From assembly GCA_947632275.1 (NCBI GenBank), contig CANROR010000062.1, positions 1-6,655 of the forward strand: DNA of 6,655 bases, read 5' to 3'. The DNA is from an uncultured Bacilli bacterium. Lineage in GTDB: Bacteria; Bacillota_I; Bacilli_A; RF39; UBA660. The notes under the pieces were generated by a model that did no database searches, had not been told where the DNA came from, and saw only the letters and a list, made by a program, of their open reading frames with translations. Shown in pieces: positions 1-5,067 of the stretch (positions are counted from its first letter, which is position 1; the number at the start of each line of letters is the position of its first letter). The translations under genes were made by a program, and so were the position numbers.

Positions 1-156
1 AATTCCCCATTTACCAAGTAAATAAGCCGCATTACCAGCCGGACCGCCACCACATTTAACACTATTATCCATCCGATATTTGGTATTTTCTTTCGGATAT
101 TCACCAACCAAACACGTAATATCAAAACTCGAATGTCCAATACATAATACTTTCAA
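1..156 (-). CDS. PfkB/ribokinase-family sugar kinase, N-terminal part (runs off the left edge)
   Basis: Only the first 52 residues are in the window; the gene continues beyond base 1. The translation opens MKVLCIGHSSFDITCLVGEY and continues to a C-GGGPAGNAAYLLGKWG segment at residues 35-50. This is the classic N-terminal pattern of PfkB-family carbohydrate and nucleoside kinases: a first beta strand with G-x-x-x-x-D, then the glycine-rich GG-x-x-x-N-x-A substrate-side motif. These enzymes phosphorylate a sugar or nucleoside hydroxyl using ATP in the cytoplasm. The substrate cannot be told from this fragment. The start is taken as the TTG at 156-154, nine bases after AGGAG (170-166). An in-frame TTG at 165-163 abuts that AGGAG and is less likely. 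The gene is co-oriented with the surface-protein gene upstream but lies behind a terminator-like hairpin. Confidence 0.85.
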   Translation of the reverse strand, partial: MKVLCIGHSSFDITCLVGEYPKENTKYRMDNSVKCGGGPAGNAAYLLGKWGI

Positions 157-165
157 TTTTCTCAA

Positions 166-170
166 CTCCT
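166..170 (-). promoter_or_regulatory. Shine-Dalgarno AGGAG of the PfkB-family kinase
   Basis: AGGAG on the minus strand lies nine bases before the TTG at 156. It is why that TTG is preferred over the TTG at 165, which would have no spacer. Confidence 0.65.
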
Positions 171-189
171 TTTATATTTTATCAAAACT

Positions 190-237
190 AAAAAGCACCC
201 AGACTGCCTCGCACCGTAAAGGCGCGCAGACAGGCGC
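190..237 (-). terminator. GC-rich rho-independent terminator after the surface-protein gene
   Basis: Read on the minus strand, bases 237-195 fold into a long imperfect hairpin. Outer arms GCGCC(UG) and (UG)GGUGC pair, then CUGC with GCAG, then GCGCC with GGUGC around the loop UUUAC. That is about 16 pairs, including several G-U, with a small internal loop and a GAG bulge. Five T residues follow (194-190). It lies about 50 bases past the stop of the surface-protein gene and fits an intrinsic terminator. It is only 20 bases before the Shine-Dalgarno of the PfkB-family kinase, so no room remains for a separate promoter after it. Bases 181-240 are about 55% G+C by hand count, far above the rest of the window. 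Confidence 0.7.
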
Positions 238-288
238 AACTTGTCCTCTTTCTAGTTTTTCACCATTTTTTCTTTTATTTACTGTCGG

Positions 289-1983
289 TCAATAAGCCAA
301 CGTATATGGGTCAACGTCCGTGCCCGAACCTCCGGTTATTTTCACGGTAGATGAGAGATATAGAACTGGACGCACCCCAGTATTGCCATACACGTAATGA
401 CCATTGTATGCATAGCCTGTGTGGTTCACATCCCGCGCAATGTTACCATTCGCCGAATCCCGAGAAATAGTCCATTCGTTTATTCCTAAATATAACCAAT
501 TATTTGTTTTTAATTCGTCATCGCTATATCCATTTGCTATAGTTGTCCAGTATTGTGGTAGTGTTCCGTACATATAATCACTTACATACATTAAGCCAAC
601 ATGAGCATTGACACCACTGTATGTTAAATCACTTTCTTTGCATTCTCTTGCATCATTTGGATTTCCTTGGTCATAGCAACTATTATCTCTAATTTTTACT
701 TTATTGTCTCCCAATTCGGAATCATATATTGATTTAGCATCTCCTGTATTTGAAGTTCCTCCTACTTGCCATTCGTGTTCTACTACCATTGTTTTATATG
801 GTTCTTCTATTGCATTATAATATGTCGTATTTAAGTTCTTGGTATTTAAATTACTTGCCGCCCACATATTGACATTAGTATTATCGCTTGAATCGGTTCC
901 AGATGTATTATTCCATGAGTAACTAGCAAATGTTGTTAATTTTCCCTTATAATTTATTTTAAAAGAATTATAATTTACATAATAAGCACTATCTGGATAT
1001 GTTCCTTCACCTAAGTCTTCTTTAGTTGCTGCATCAGCTTTGATTATTTTCATTTCATATTGGTCTGAGGTATTTTTGAATAAGCCTATGATGCGATATA
1101 AGTTTTTATATCCGTTTTCTTCTGAATTATCTGATGGTTTATCCGAACATTTACTGCCAAAGCAGACGTAATTATTTGGATTGGCGCCACTATAACGATA
1201 TGAATCGTCGCCCGCTACTTTGTCGGCATTTTCGACTCCATCTTGGCTTGCAGCAGTAGCATTATGATAAACTATAGCTTTATCATTTTTATAATTCTTG
1301 GTAAAACATTCTGATACTTTTTGGCCTGTACATAAATCTGCTAAGGTTAATTCTTTCTTTTCTTCTTGCATAATAATTTTAACATTTAAAGTTTTATCTA
1401 AATTAATTGATTGGTCAATATCTAAATTGCGATAAGTTAAAGTAATAGTCCAATTATGAGTTACTTCTTTTAATTCTGGACTACTAATTTTACAATCTTC
1501 AATAATAGGGATTGTTCCTTTAAAATTAGTAATATCAAAGCCACCTAAATCTTCATTATAAGTTATATTATTATTTATTTTTATTTCTTCTTCTCCATTT
1601 TGAACTTTTAGTAATATCTCAGGTGTTCCTTCTTCGGTATAAACAAAAGGATTCGTGGGAATTGATAAATAAACGTTATAACTATGTTCCGTTCCTAAAT
1701 TAGGTTCAAATAATTGAACTGAAGGATTGGAAGTAATAGTTAAATCGTCACCATTCTCGGGTAAAGTCTTGGCCGTAACATCTAAATCTAAACTACTGCC
1801 CGGAATAAATTTTAAACTATAAGCATCTTTTAAATTGATATCTACTTTGGCCCTATCACTAGCATCAAGATGTTCCATTAAATATGCATATGTCACGCGA
1901 AAAATTAATAATATTAAACCAATAGTTATTAGGCATAATAAAACAAGTAAAAATTTATTGTTTTTTATTCTATCGATCATCAT
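289..1983 (-). CDS. Membrane-anchored surface protein with GVRPVLYLSS C-terminal domain; possible hypervariable-tail protein
   Basis: 564 residues, no assigned function. An N-terminal hydrophobic segment at about residues 11-30, after a basic start (DRIKNNK), anchors or exports the protein. It has no usable lipobox. Residues about 46-207 are strand-rich and include a W-T-I-T-L-T-Y-x-N-L-D-x-D-Q segment (178-191), which I associate with exported proteins of uncultured gut Firmicutes. Residues about 270-564 form a second domain with NYVCFGSKC (271-279), NLYRIIGLF (294-302) and a tail with W504, SR (507-508) and GVRPVLYLSS (536-545). This end resembles DUF6273/DUF1566-type C-type-lectin-like domains by eye. 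Cysteines fall in close pairs (218/226, 274/279, 436/448), suggesting disulfides outside the cell. The start is ATG 1983, or the adjacent ATG 1980, after AGGGTGAT. The last about 63 codons are unusually GC-rich. A ligand-binding or adhesion role is inference. Confidence 0.8.
   Translation of the reverse strand: MMIDRIKNNKFLLVLLCLITIGLILLIFRVTYAYLMEHLDASDRAKVDINLKDAYSLKFIPGSSLDLDVTAKTLPENGDDLTITSNPSVQLFEPNLGTEHSYNVYLSIPTNPFVYTEEGTPEILLKVQNGEEEIKINNNITYNEDLGGFDITNFKGTIPIIEDCKISSPELKEVTHNWTITLTYRNLDIDQSINLDKTLNVKIIMQEEKKELTLADLCTGQKVSECFTKNYKNDKAIVYHNATAASQDGVENADKVAGDDSYRYSGANPNNYVCFGSKCSDKPSDNSEENGYKNLYRIIGLFKNTSDQYEMKIIKADAATKEDLGEGTYPDSAYYVNYNSFKINYKGKLTTFASYSWNNTSGTDSSDNTNVNMWAASNLNTKNLNTTYYNAIEEPYKTMVVEHEWQVGGTSNTGDAKSIYDSELGDNKVKIRDNSCYDQGNPNDARECKESDLTYSGVNAHVGLMYVSDYMYGTLPQYWTTIANGYSDDELKTNNWLYLGINEWTISRDSANGNIARDVNHTGYAYNGHYVYGNTGVRPVLYLSSTVKITGGSGTDVDPYTLAY
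373..480 (-). other. Candidate DGR-type variable region at the 3' end of the surface-protein gene (unproven)
   Basis: The segment codes for about residues 502-537. From residue 509 to 534, 18 of 26 codons have the form NNY and encode only Asn, Asp, His, Tyr, Gly or Ile. All of these are reachable from AAY by changing adenines. The layout A-x-x-V-N-x-x-G-x-x-x-x-x-x-x-V-x-x-x-x-G-VRPV matches the shape of known DGR variable regions in C-type-lectin-like targets. G+C is about 49% over 301-480 but about 25% in the next 60 bases (hand count). Caution: Asn, Asp, His and Tyr always use NAY codons, so codon form alone is weak evidence. No reverse transcriptase, Avd or template repeat is in the window. 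The segment could simply be an ordinary DUF6273-like C-terminus. Confidence 0.35.
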
Positions 1984-2002
1984 ATCACCCTACTATAAAA
2001 AA

Positions 2003-2030
2003 ATTATAACATAAATTTTTAACTTGTTAA
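2003..2030 (-). promoter_or_regulatory. Predicted sigma-A-type promoter of the surface-protein gene
   Basis: On the minus strand, TTAACA (2030-2025) and a perfect TATAAT (2008-2003) are separated by 16 bases. The expected start point falls about 7 bases later, just before the AGGGTGAT ribosome site. The gene can therefore be transcribed independently of the DUF421 gene upstream. Confidence 0.6.
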
Positions 2031-2031
2031 A
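2018..2031. repeat. Inverted repeat overlapping the -35 box of the surface-protein gene
   Basis: TTTAAC and GTTAAA are perfect 6-bp inverted arms around two bases, and they cover the predicted -35 hexamer. It could be a repressor site. It is AT-rich and short, so chance is quite possible. Confidence 0.35.
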
Positions 2032-2039
2032 TAAAAAGA

Positions 2040-2687
2040 TTATAAAACTTCACTTTTTTTAATAATATAGATTTTTTTATTTTTATAAAAAGCATAAAAG
2101 ATATCTTCAGGGGTTAATCCTTTTTGGTCCAATTCATTTTTTAACCAACTTTTATTTTTATGAATTATTTTTAAAGTTTTATCTTGGGGTATGCCATCTA
2201 AAATTAAAGCCATCGGTACATTACTTTTGAATTTAAAAGGTTTATATTTAAAAACGGAAAGTTTGCCATTGGGCTCTAAAAAAGCATATTCAACCATGTC
2301 AATATCACTAATTTCTTTTTCACGTAAAGAAATAAGTAAATCATCTAAAGTATATCTTTGTTTAATCATTTCGTGATAATTTATTTTACCATTACAAATA
2401 ATTAACGATGGTTTGCCATCAAAAAGCGTGCGAAAACGTCTTGATTTAATCGCAATATAGCCAAATATAACTTCAAGTAAAACTAAAGCAGCGACAGGAA
2501 CAATCGTTAAAATCATGGGATCTTTATTATTTTCAATACTGATAGCTACCAGTTCGGCAATTAAAATCGAAACAATTAAATCCATGACACCAAGTTGGCC
2601 AATTTCTCTTTTACCCATGATGCGATAAGCTACTGTTACAAAAAAGTAAAAAAAGATAGTCCGAAATAAAACTTTTAAAATAAGCAT
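2040..2687 (-). CDS. DUF421 (YetF/YrbG-type) membrane protein
   Basis: 215 residues, in the usual size range of the family. Three hydrophobic helices at about 3-21, 34-51 and 58-80 are followed by a cytoplasmic alpha/beta domain. Family signatures are clear: MGKREIGQLGVMDLIVSILI (24-43), LFDGKPSLIICNGKI (88-102), LTLDDLL-like YTLDDLLISLREK (112-124), and EYAFLEPNGKLSVFK (133-147). The biochemical role of DUF421 proteins is not established; B. subtilis YetF and YrbG are relatives. I chose ATG 2687, preceded by GGTGAAG (2697-2691), over the ATG at 2720. The latter lacks a ribosome site, lies inside an inverted repeat, and would add 11 residues. The gene diverges from the TIGR04086 gene. In many Firmicutes both families lie just past queA-tgt-yajC, so the location supports the call. 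Confidence 0.9.
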   Translation of the reverse strand: MLILKVLFRTIFFYFFVTVAYRIMGKREIGQLGVMDLIVSILIAELVAISIENNKDPMILTIVPVAALVLLEVIFGYIAIKSRRFRTLFDGKPSLIICNGKINYHEMIKQRYTLDDLLISLREKEISDIDMVEYAFLEPNGKLSVFKYKPFKFKSNVPMALILDGIPQDKTLKIIHKNKSWLKNELDQKGLTPEDIFYAFYKNKKIYIIKKSEVL

Positions 2688-2690
2688 AGT

Positions 2691-2697
2691 CTTCACC
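2691..2697 (-). promoter_or_regulatory. Shine-Dalgarno GGTGAAG that sets the DUF421 start
   Basis: GGTGA lies about five to seven bases before ATG 2687. The upstream in-frame ATG 2720 has no purine-rich site before it. This shortens the protein by 11 residues compared with the longest open frame. Confidence 0.65.
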
Positions 2698-2702
2698 AAT
2701 CT

Positions 2703-2724
2703 TATTATGAACAAATTCATAATA
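2703..2724. repeat. Perfect 9-bp inverted repeat in the divergent DUF421/TIGR04086 promoter region
   Basis: Arms TATTATGAA and TTCATAATA match perfectly around CAAA. The element lies between the two divergent starts (2687 and 2761). It overlaps the predicted -35 box of the plus-strand gene and contains CATAAT and TATTAT, which could act as -10 boxes for the minus-strand gene. This placement suits an operator shared by both genes. No regulator can be named. Confidence 0.5.
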
Positions 2725-2744
2725 TTTTAATCATTACATATTAT
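2716..2744 (+). promoter_or_regulatory. Possible promoter of the TIGR04086 gene
   Basis: TTCATA (2716-2721) and TATTAT (2739-2744) are 17 bases apart. The expected start point, near 2751, falls at the AGGTGAT ribosome site (2750-2756). The -35 box is weak and lies in the right arm of the inverted repeat. Confidence 0.4.
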
Positions 2745-2749
2745 TTATT

Positions 2750-2756
2750 AGGTGAT
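2750..2756 (+). promoter_or_regulatory. Shine-Dalgarno AGGTGAT that sets the TIGR04086 start
   Basis: AGGTGAT ends four bases before ATG 2761. An in-frame GTG at 2752 lies inside this ribosome site, so it cannot be the start. Confidence 0.7.
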
Positions 2757-2760
2757 TTTG

Positions 2761-3120
2761 ATGAAAATTTTAGCCAAACAATTAGGATTTTATTTATTAT
2801 TTTTACTCCTTTTAACTTTTATTTGTAGTTTACTTAATTTAATTGGATTAAATTCGACAATTACGAATCTGCTTTTATTTCTTTTTAATGCCGGAGCATT
2901 TCTTTTCTTAGGTTTTAAAAATGGGATTAAAAATAATATAAAAGGTTATTTCTCCGGTTTAAAAATTGGCGCTTTAATGCTTTTAATTCTTTTTCTCATT
3001 AATCTTCTTATTGCCCAAAAAGTATTTTCTTTAAGCCTACTTGTTTATTATTTAGTAATGCTTTTATGTGCCGTCTTTGGGGGCATGCTTGGGAAAGCCA
3101 AGAAAAAACCGGAGAATTAA
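2761..3120 (+). CDS. TIGR04086-family (YrzE-like) four-helix membrane protein
   Basis: 119 residues, almost wholly hydrophobic, with four predicted helices at about 8-29, 34-53, 66-85 and 90-111 and a basic C-terminal tail (KAKKKPEN). The size, the four-helix layout and the glycine-rich FGGMLGK (106-112) in the last helix match the TIGR04086 family. Its function is unknown and its members often lie near tgt/yajC in Firmicutes. The identification is from pattern memory, not a profile search. ATG 2761 is chosen because AGGTGAT sits just upstream. The gene runs opposite to both neighbours. Its TAA (3118-3120) overlaps the TAA of the convergent minus-strand gene (3119-3117), with no terminator between them, so each transcript probably runs antisense into the other gene. 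Confidence 0.8.
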   Translation: MKILAKQLGFYLLFLLLLTFICSLLNLIGLNSTITNLLLFLFNAGAFLFLGFKNGIKNNIKGYFSGLKIGALMLLILFLINLLIAQKVFSLSLLVYYLVMLLCAVFGGMLGKAKKKPEN

Positions 3121-3413
3121 TTTACCACAATAAATTTATTTTCTCCGATTAAAACATAAGAATCTTGATTATAAATCTCTTTGGTTAAGGGATTTATTTC
3201 TTGTTCTAAATAATTATTTTGATAAAGTGTAGCTAAAGTGATTTTATCGCCTTCGCACTTATCTTCATGAACACATTTTAAAGCCGCTTCAACAATCCTT
3301 TTTTCACTAACCATAAGTAAATTATTATTATGACGATTTATTACTTTATAAGCCGTGAAACTAGCGATTAAAAGTAAAGATAAAATTATTAAACTAAACG
3401 AAAGTTTTTTCAT
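3117..3413 (-). CDS. Small single-pass exported protein coupled to tgt, function unknown
   Basis: 98 residues. A basic start (MKK) and a hydrophobic helix at about 4-22 look like an uncleaved signal anchor. The rest is a short extracytoplasmic domain: a helix VSEKRIVEAALKC (35-47), then KITLATLYQNNYL (57-69) and a strand-rich end (YVLIGENKFIVV). C47 and C53 are close enough to form a disulfide. The helix / I-T-L-x-x-L / N-Y-L / P-x-T layout loosely resembles small pseudopilin-like proteins of gut Firmicutes. No prepilin cleavage motif is clear, so no function is assigned. The ATG overlaps the tgt stop as ATGA (3413-3410), and GGAG (3424-3421) lies seven bases upstream, so it is translationally coupled to tgt. 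It sits where yajC often sits but shows no YajC features. Confidence 0.8.
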   Translation of the reverse strand: MKKLSFSLIILSLLLIASFTAYKVINRHNNNLLMVSEKRIVEAALKCVHEDKCEGDKITLATLYQNNYLEQEINPLTKEIYNQDSYVLIGENKFIVVN

Positions 3414-4531
3414 TTATTTTCTCCATAGAAACGCATTTTAAATTGGTCCCGATATTCTTCTAAAGTCCCCTTTTCAATATTTTCTCTAATTTCGGTCATT
3501 AAGCGATATAAAAAGTTAATATTATGAATAGATAAAAGACGAGCACCAAATGTTTCTTTGGCCACAATTAAATGGCGAATATAAGCTAAAGTGTAATGTT
3601 TGCAGGCATAGCAATCGCAATCCTTTTCAATAGGTTCAAACATTTCTTTATATTTTTGATTTTTAACATTAATATTGCCATTCATGGTATGCGCATGCCC
3701 ATGTCGAGCGAGCCTAGTCGGACTTACACAATCAAATAAATCAATGCCCCGGATTACGCCTTCAATAATGTCAATTGGTTCGCCAATCCCCATCGCATAA
3801 CGTAGCTTTTCTTCCGGCAAAAATTCGGTCGAATAACTAAAGGCTTTATACATATCTTCTTTCGATTCGTGATCGTTAGCCACCCCCCCAATCGAATAAC
3901 CATCAAAATCTAGTTTAACAGTTTCTTCAGCACTATATTTTCTTAAATCATAATGGGGTCCGCCTTGAACAATCCCAAATAACATTTGATTAGGATTATT
4001 ATGAACTTTTTTACCCCGTTCAGCCCAACGAATGGTTCTTTCAATGCTTTGTTTTAAATATTCGTGATCGGCCGTCGCCGGAGGACATTCATCAAAACTC
4101 ATCGCAATATCACTATTAAGTTTATTTTGGATTGCAATAGACTTTTCAGGCGTTAAAAATAATTTATCACCATTAAGATGACTTTTAAAAGTTACTCCTT
4201 CTTCGGTAATATCTTTGGGATTAGCTAAAGAAAAGACTTGAAAACCACCGGAATCGGTTAAAATCGGACCATCATAATTCATAAACTTGTGTAAACCGCC
4301 GGCTTTCGCCACAATATCTTCGCCAGGTCTTAACCATAAATGATAAGTATTAGCCAAAATAATGCCCGAATTCATCGCTTTTAATTCTTCCGGTGCCAAA
4401 GTTTTAACCGTTGCATTTGTCCCCACGGGCATAAACATTGGCGTTTTATAAGTTTTACCATTATAAGTTATTGTTCCTAATCTCGCTTTGGTTTTAGAAT
4501 CAGTTTTTTCCAAGTTAAATTGTAATTTCAT
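3410..4531 (-). CDS. tgt: Queuine/preQ1 tRNA-ribosyltransferase (tRNA-guanine transglycosylase)
   Basis: 373 residues, the normal length. In bacteria the enzyme exchanges G34 of tRNA-Asn, -Asp, -His and -Tyr for preQ1, a step in queuosine synthesis. Key residues are present: the catalytic acid/base D93 in TDSGGFQ (92-98), the nucleophile D267 in FDCVSPTR (266-273), and the zinc ligands C305, C307, C310 and H336. GIVQGG (186-191) and MGIGEP (247-252) are also typical. These assignments follow Zymomonas TGT D102, D280, C318/C320/C323 and H349. Two stretches are unusual: GGVANDHESKEDM (215-227), where GGL-x-VGEP is usual, and RLARHGHAHT (273-282). ATG 4531 follows AAGGTGAG; the longer frame from 4558 would cover the predicted -10 box. 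It shares an operon with the small exported protein downstream and diverges from the DUF3592-like gene. Confidence 0.97.
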   Translation of the reverse strand: MKLQFNLEKTDSKTKARLGTITYNGKTYKTPMFMPVGTNATVKTLAPEELKAMNSGIILANTYHLWLRPGEDIVAKAGGLHKFMNYDGPILTDSGGFQVFSLANPKDITEEGVTFKSHLNGDKLFLTPEKSIAIQNKLNSDIAMSFDECPPATADHEYLKQSIERTIRWAERGKKVHNNPNQMLFGIVQGGPHYDLRKYSAEETVKLDFDGYSIGGVANDHESKEDMYKAFSYSTEFLPEEKLRYAMGIGEPIDIIEGVIRGIDLFDCVSPTRLARHGHAHTMNGNINVKNQKYKEMFEPIEKDCDCYACKHYTLAYIRHLIVAKETFGARLLSIHNINFLYRLMTEIRENIEKGTLEEYRDQFKMRFYGENK

Positions 4532-4535
4532 TGGT

Positions 4536-4543
4536 CTCACCTT
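4536..4543 (-). promoter_or_regulatory. Shine-Dalgarno AAGGTGAG that sets the tgt start
   Basis: AAGGTGAG stops four bases short of ATG 4531. The longer frame beginning at 4558 has no such site and would add nine residues foreign to the family. Confidence 0.75.
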
Positions 4544-4548
4544 ACATA

Positions 4549-4577
4549 ATTTTATCATTTTATCTTTTTTTGGTAAA
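4549..4577 (-). promoter_or_regulatory. Possible tgt promoter
   Basis: On the minus strand, TTTACC (4577-4572) and TAAAAT (4554-4549) are 17 bases apart. The -10 box is good and the -35 box is weak. The implied start point (about 4542) nearly coincides with the ribosome site, so the leader would be very short. Confidence 0.4.
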
Positions 4578-4595
4578 TACTTTATCCAAAATTTC

Positions 4596-4624
4596 TAGAC
4601 AAATGAAAAACATTTTTATATGAT
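4596..4624 (+). promoter_or_regulatory. Predicted sigma-A-type promoter of the DUF3592-like gene
   Basis: TAGACA (4596-4601) and TATGAT (4619-4624) each match consensus at five of six positions and are exactly 17 bases apart. The expected start point is about 4631, at the AGGTGAT ribosome site. The ATG at 4620 lies inside the -10 box, which rules it out as the translation start. Confidence 0.6.
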
Positions 4625-4630
4625 AATTAT

Positions 4631-4637
4631 AGGTGAT
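4631..4637 (+). promoter_or_regulatory. Shine-Dalgarno AGGTGAT that sets the DUF3592-like start
   Basis: AGGTGAT is three bases before ATG 4641, the same arrangement seen before other genes of this window. Confidence 0.7.
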
Positions 4638-4640
4638 AAT

Positions 4641-5027
4641 ATGAGTAATAATATAGCTTTAATTTTAACTATTCTTTATTTAATAGCCATTTACTTATTT
4701 TATAAATATTATAAAATAAGTTCCCAAATTAAAAATATGGAACAAACAAAAGCCATTTGCACTGATGTTATTGTCAGAAGAACTTATAATAAAAAATATT
4801 ATATGTATTTTTATAAATTTACTTTTAAAAATGAAGAATATAATGTCTTCGAGAAATTACGTTTACCTTTATGGCAAAAGAAAATAAAAATAAAAGAAAA
4901 GTATTTAATGTACGTTGAGCAAAATAATCCCAACAACTATGTAACTCCCATTACTACTCTGTCTTATAAATATTATTTACATGGCGCAATTATGATTATA
5001 ATTTTATCTTTTCTTTTATTTCTATAA
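4641..5027 (+). CDS. Small two-helix membrane protein, DUF3592-like
   Basis: 128 residues. Helix 1 is at about 5-23 and helix 2 at about 109-128. Between them is a strand-rich domain beginning KAICTDVIVRRTY (37-49), continuing through YKFTFKNEEYNVF (58-70) and ending in KIKIKEKYLMYVEQNNP (81-97). The order is first helix, a variable strand pair, a Y-x-F-x-F / G-E-Y-like strand, a basic K-I-K-x-K stretch, then a Y-V-x-x-N-x-P turn and the last helix. This is the arrangement of DUF3592 proteins, whose function is unknown. The match is by eye and weaker than for the neighbouring genes. The gene has its own promoter and terminator, so it is a single-gene unit inserted between queA and tgt. It is lysine- and tyrosine-rich and AT-rich but otherwise looks native. 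Confidence 0.7.
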   Translation: MSNNIALILTILYLIAIYLFYKYYKISSQIKNMEQTKAICTDVIVRRTYNKKYYMYFYKFTFKNEEYNVFEKLRLPLWQKKIKIKEKYLMYVEQNNPNNYVTPITTLSYKYYLHGAIMIIILSFLLFL

Positions 5028-5030
5028 AAA

Positions 5031-5067
5031 TGCTAGAAGTGTTATCTTCTAGCATATTTTTTATTTT
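5031..5067 (+). terminator. Rho-independent terminator, probably bidirectional
   Basis: TGCTAGAAG (5031-5039) and CTTCTAGCA (5046-5054) form a perfect 9-bp stem around TGTTAT, followed on the plus strand by a T-rich tract (5055-5067). It ends the DUF3592-like gene. On the minus strand the stem is followed by five T residues (5030-5026), so it could also stop transcripts reading out of queA through the repeat array. Confidence 0.85.

Noticed and set aside
80..295. Open plus-strand frame of about 71 codons
   Set aside because: It runs antisense through the kinase start, its ribosome site and the terminator hairpin, has no ribosome site, and reads low-complexity residues.
289..1983. Lipoprotein signal around C17 (LVLLC)
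   Set aside because: Position -1 is Leu rather than Gly/Ala/Ser, and the cysteine sits in the middle of the hydrophobic helix.
2191..2376. Open plus-strand frame inside the DUF421 gene
   Set aside because: It lies wholly antisense to a well-supported conserved domain and has no ribosome site.
3088..3102. Hairpin CTTGG/CCAAG near the 3' end of the TIGR04086 gene as a terminator
   Set aside because: The stem is only 5 bp, lies within the coding sequence, and has no T tract on either strand in the 3' direction.
3117..3413. YajC, expected after tgt
   Set aside because: It has an N-terminal anchor and similar size, but lacks the YajC pattern (RPxxKR-x-K after the helix, then G-D-x-V-x-T-x-G-G).
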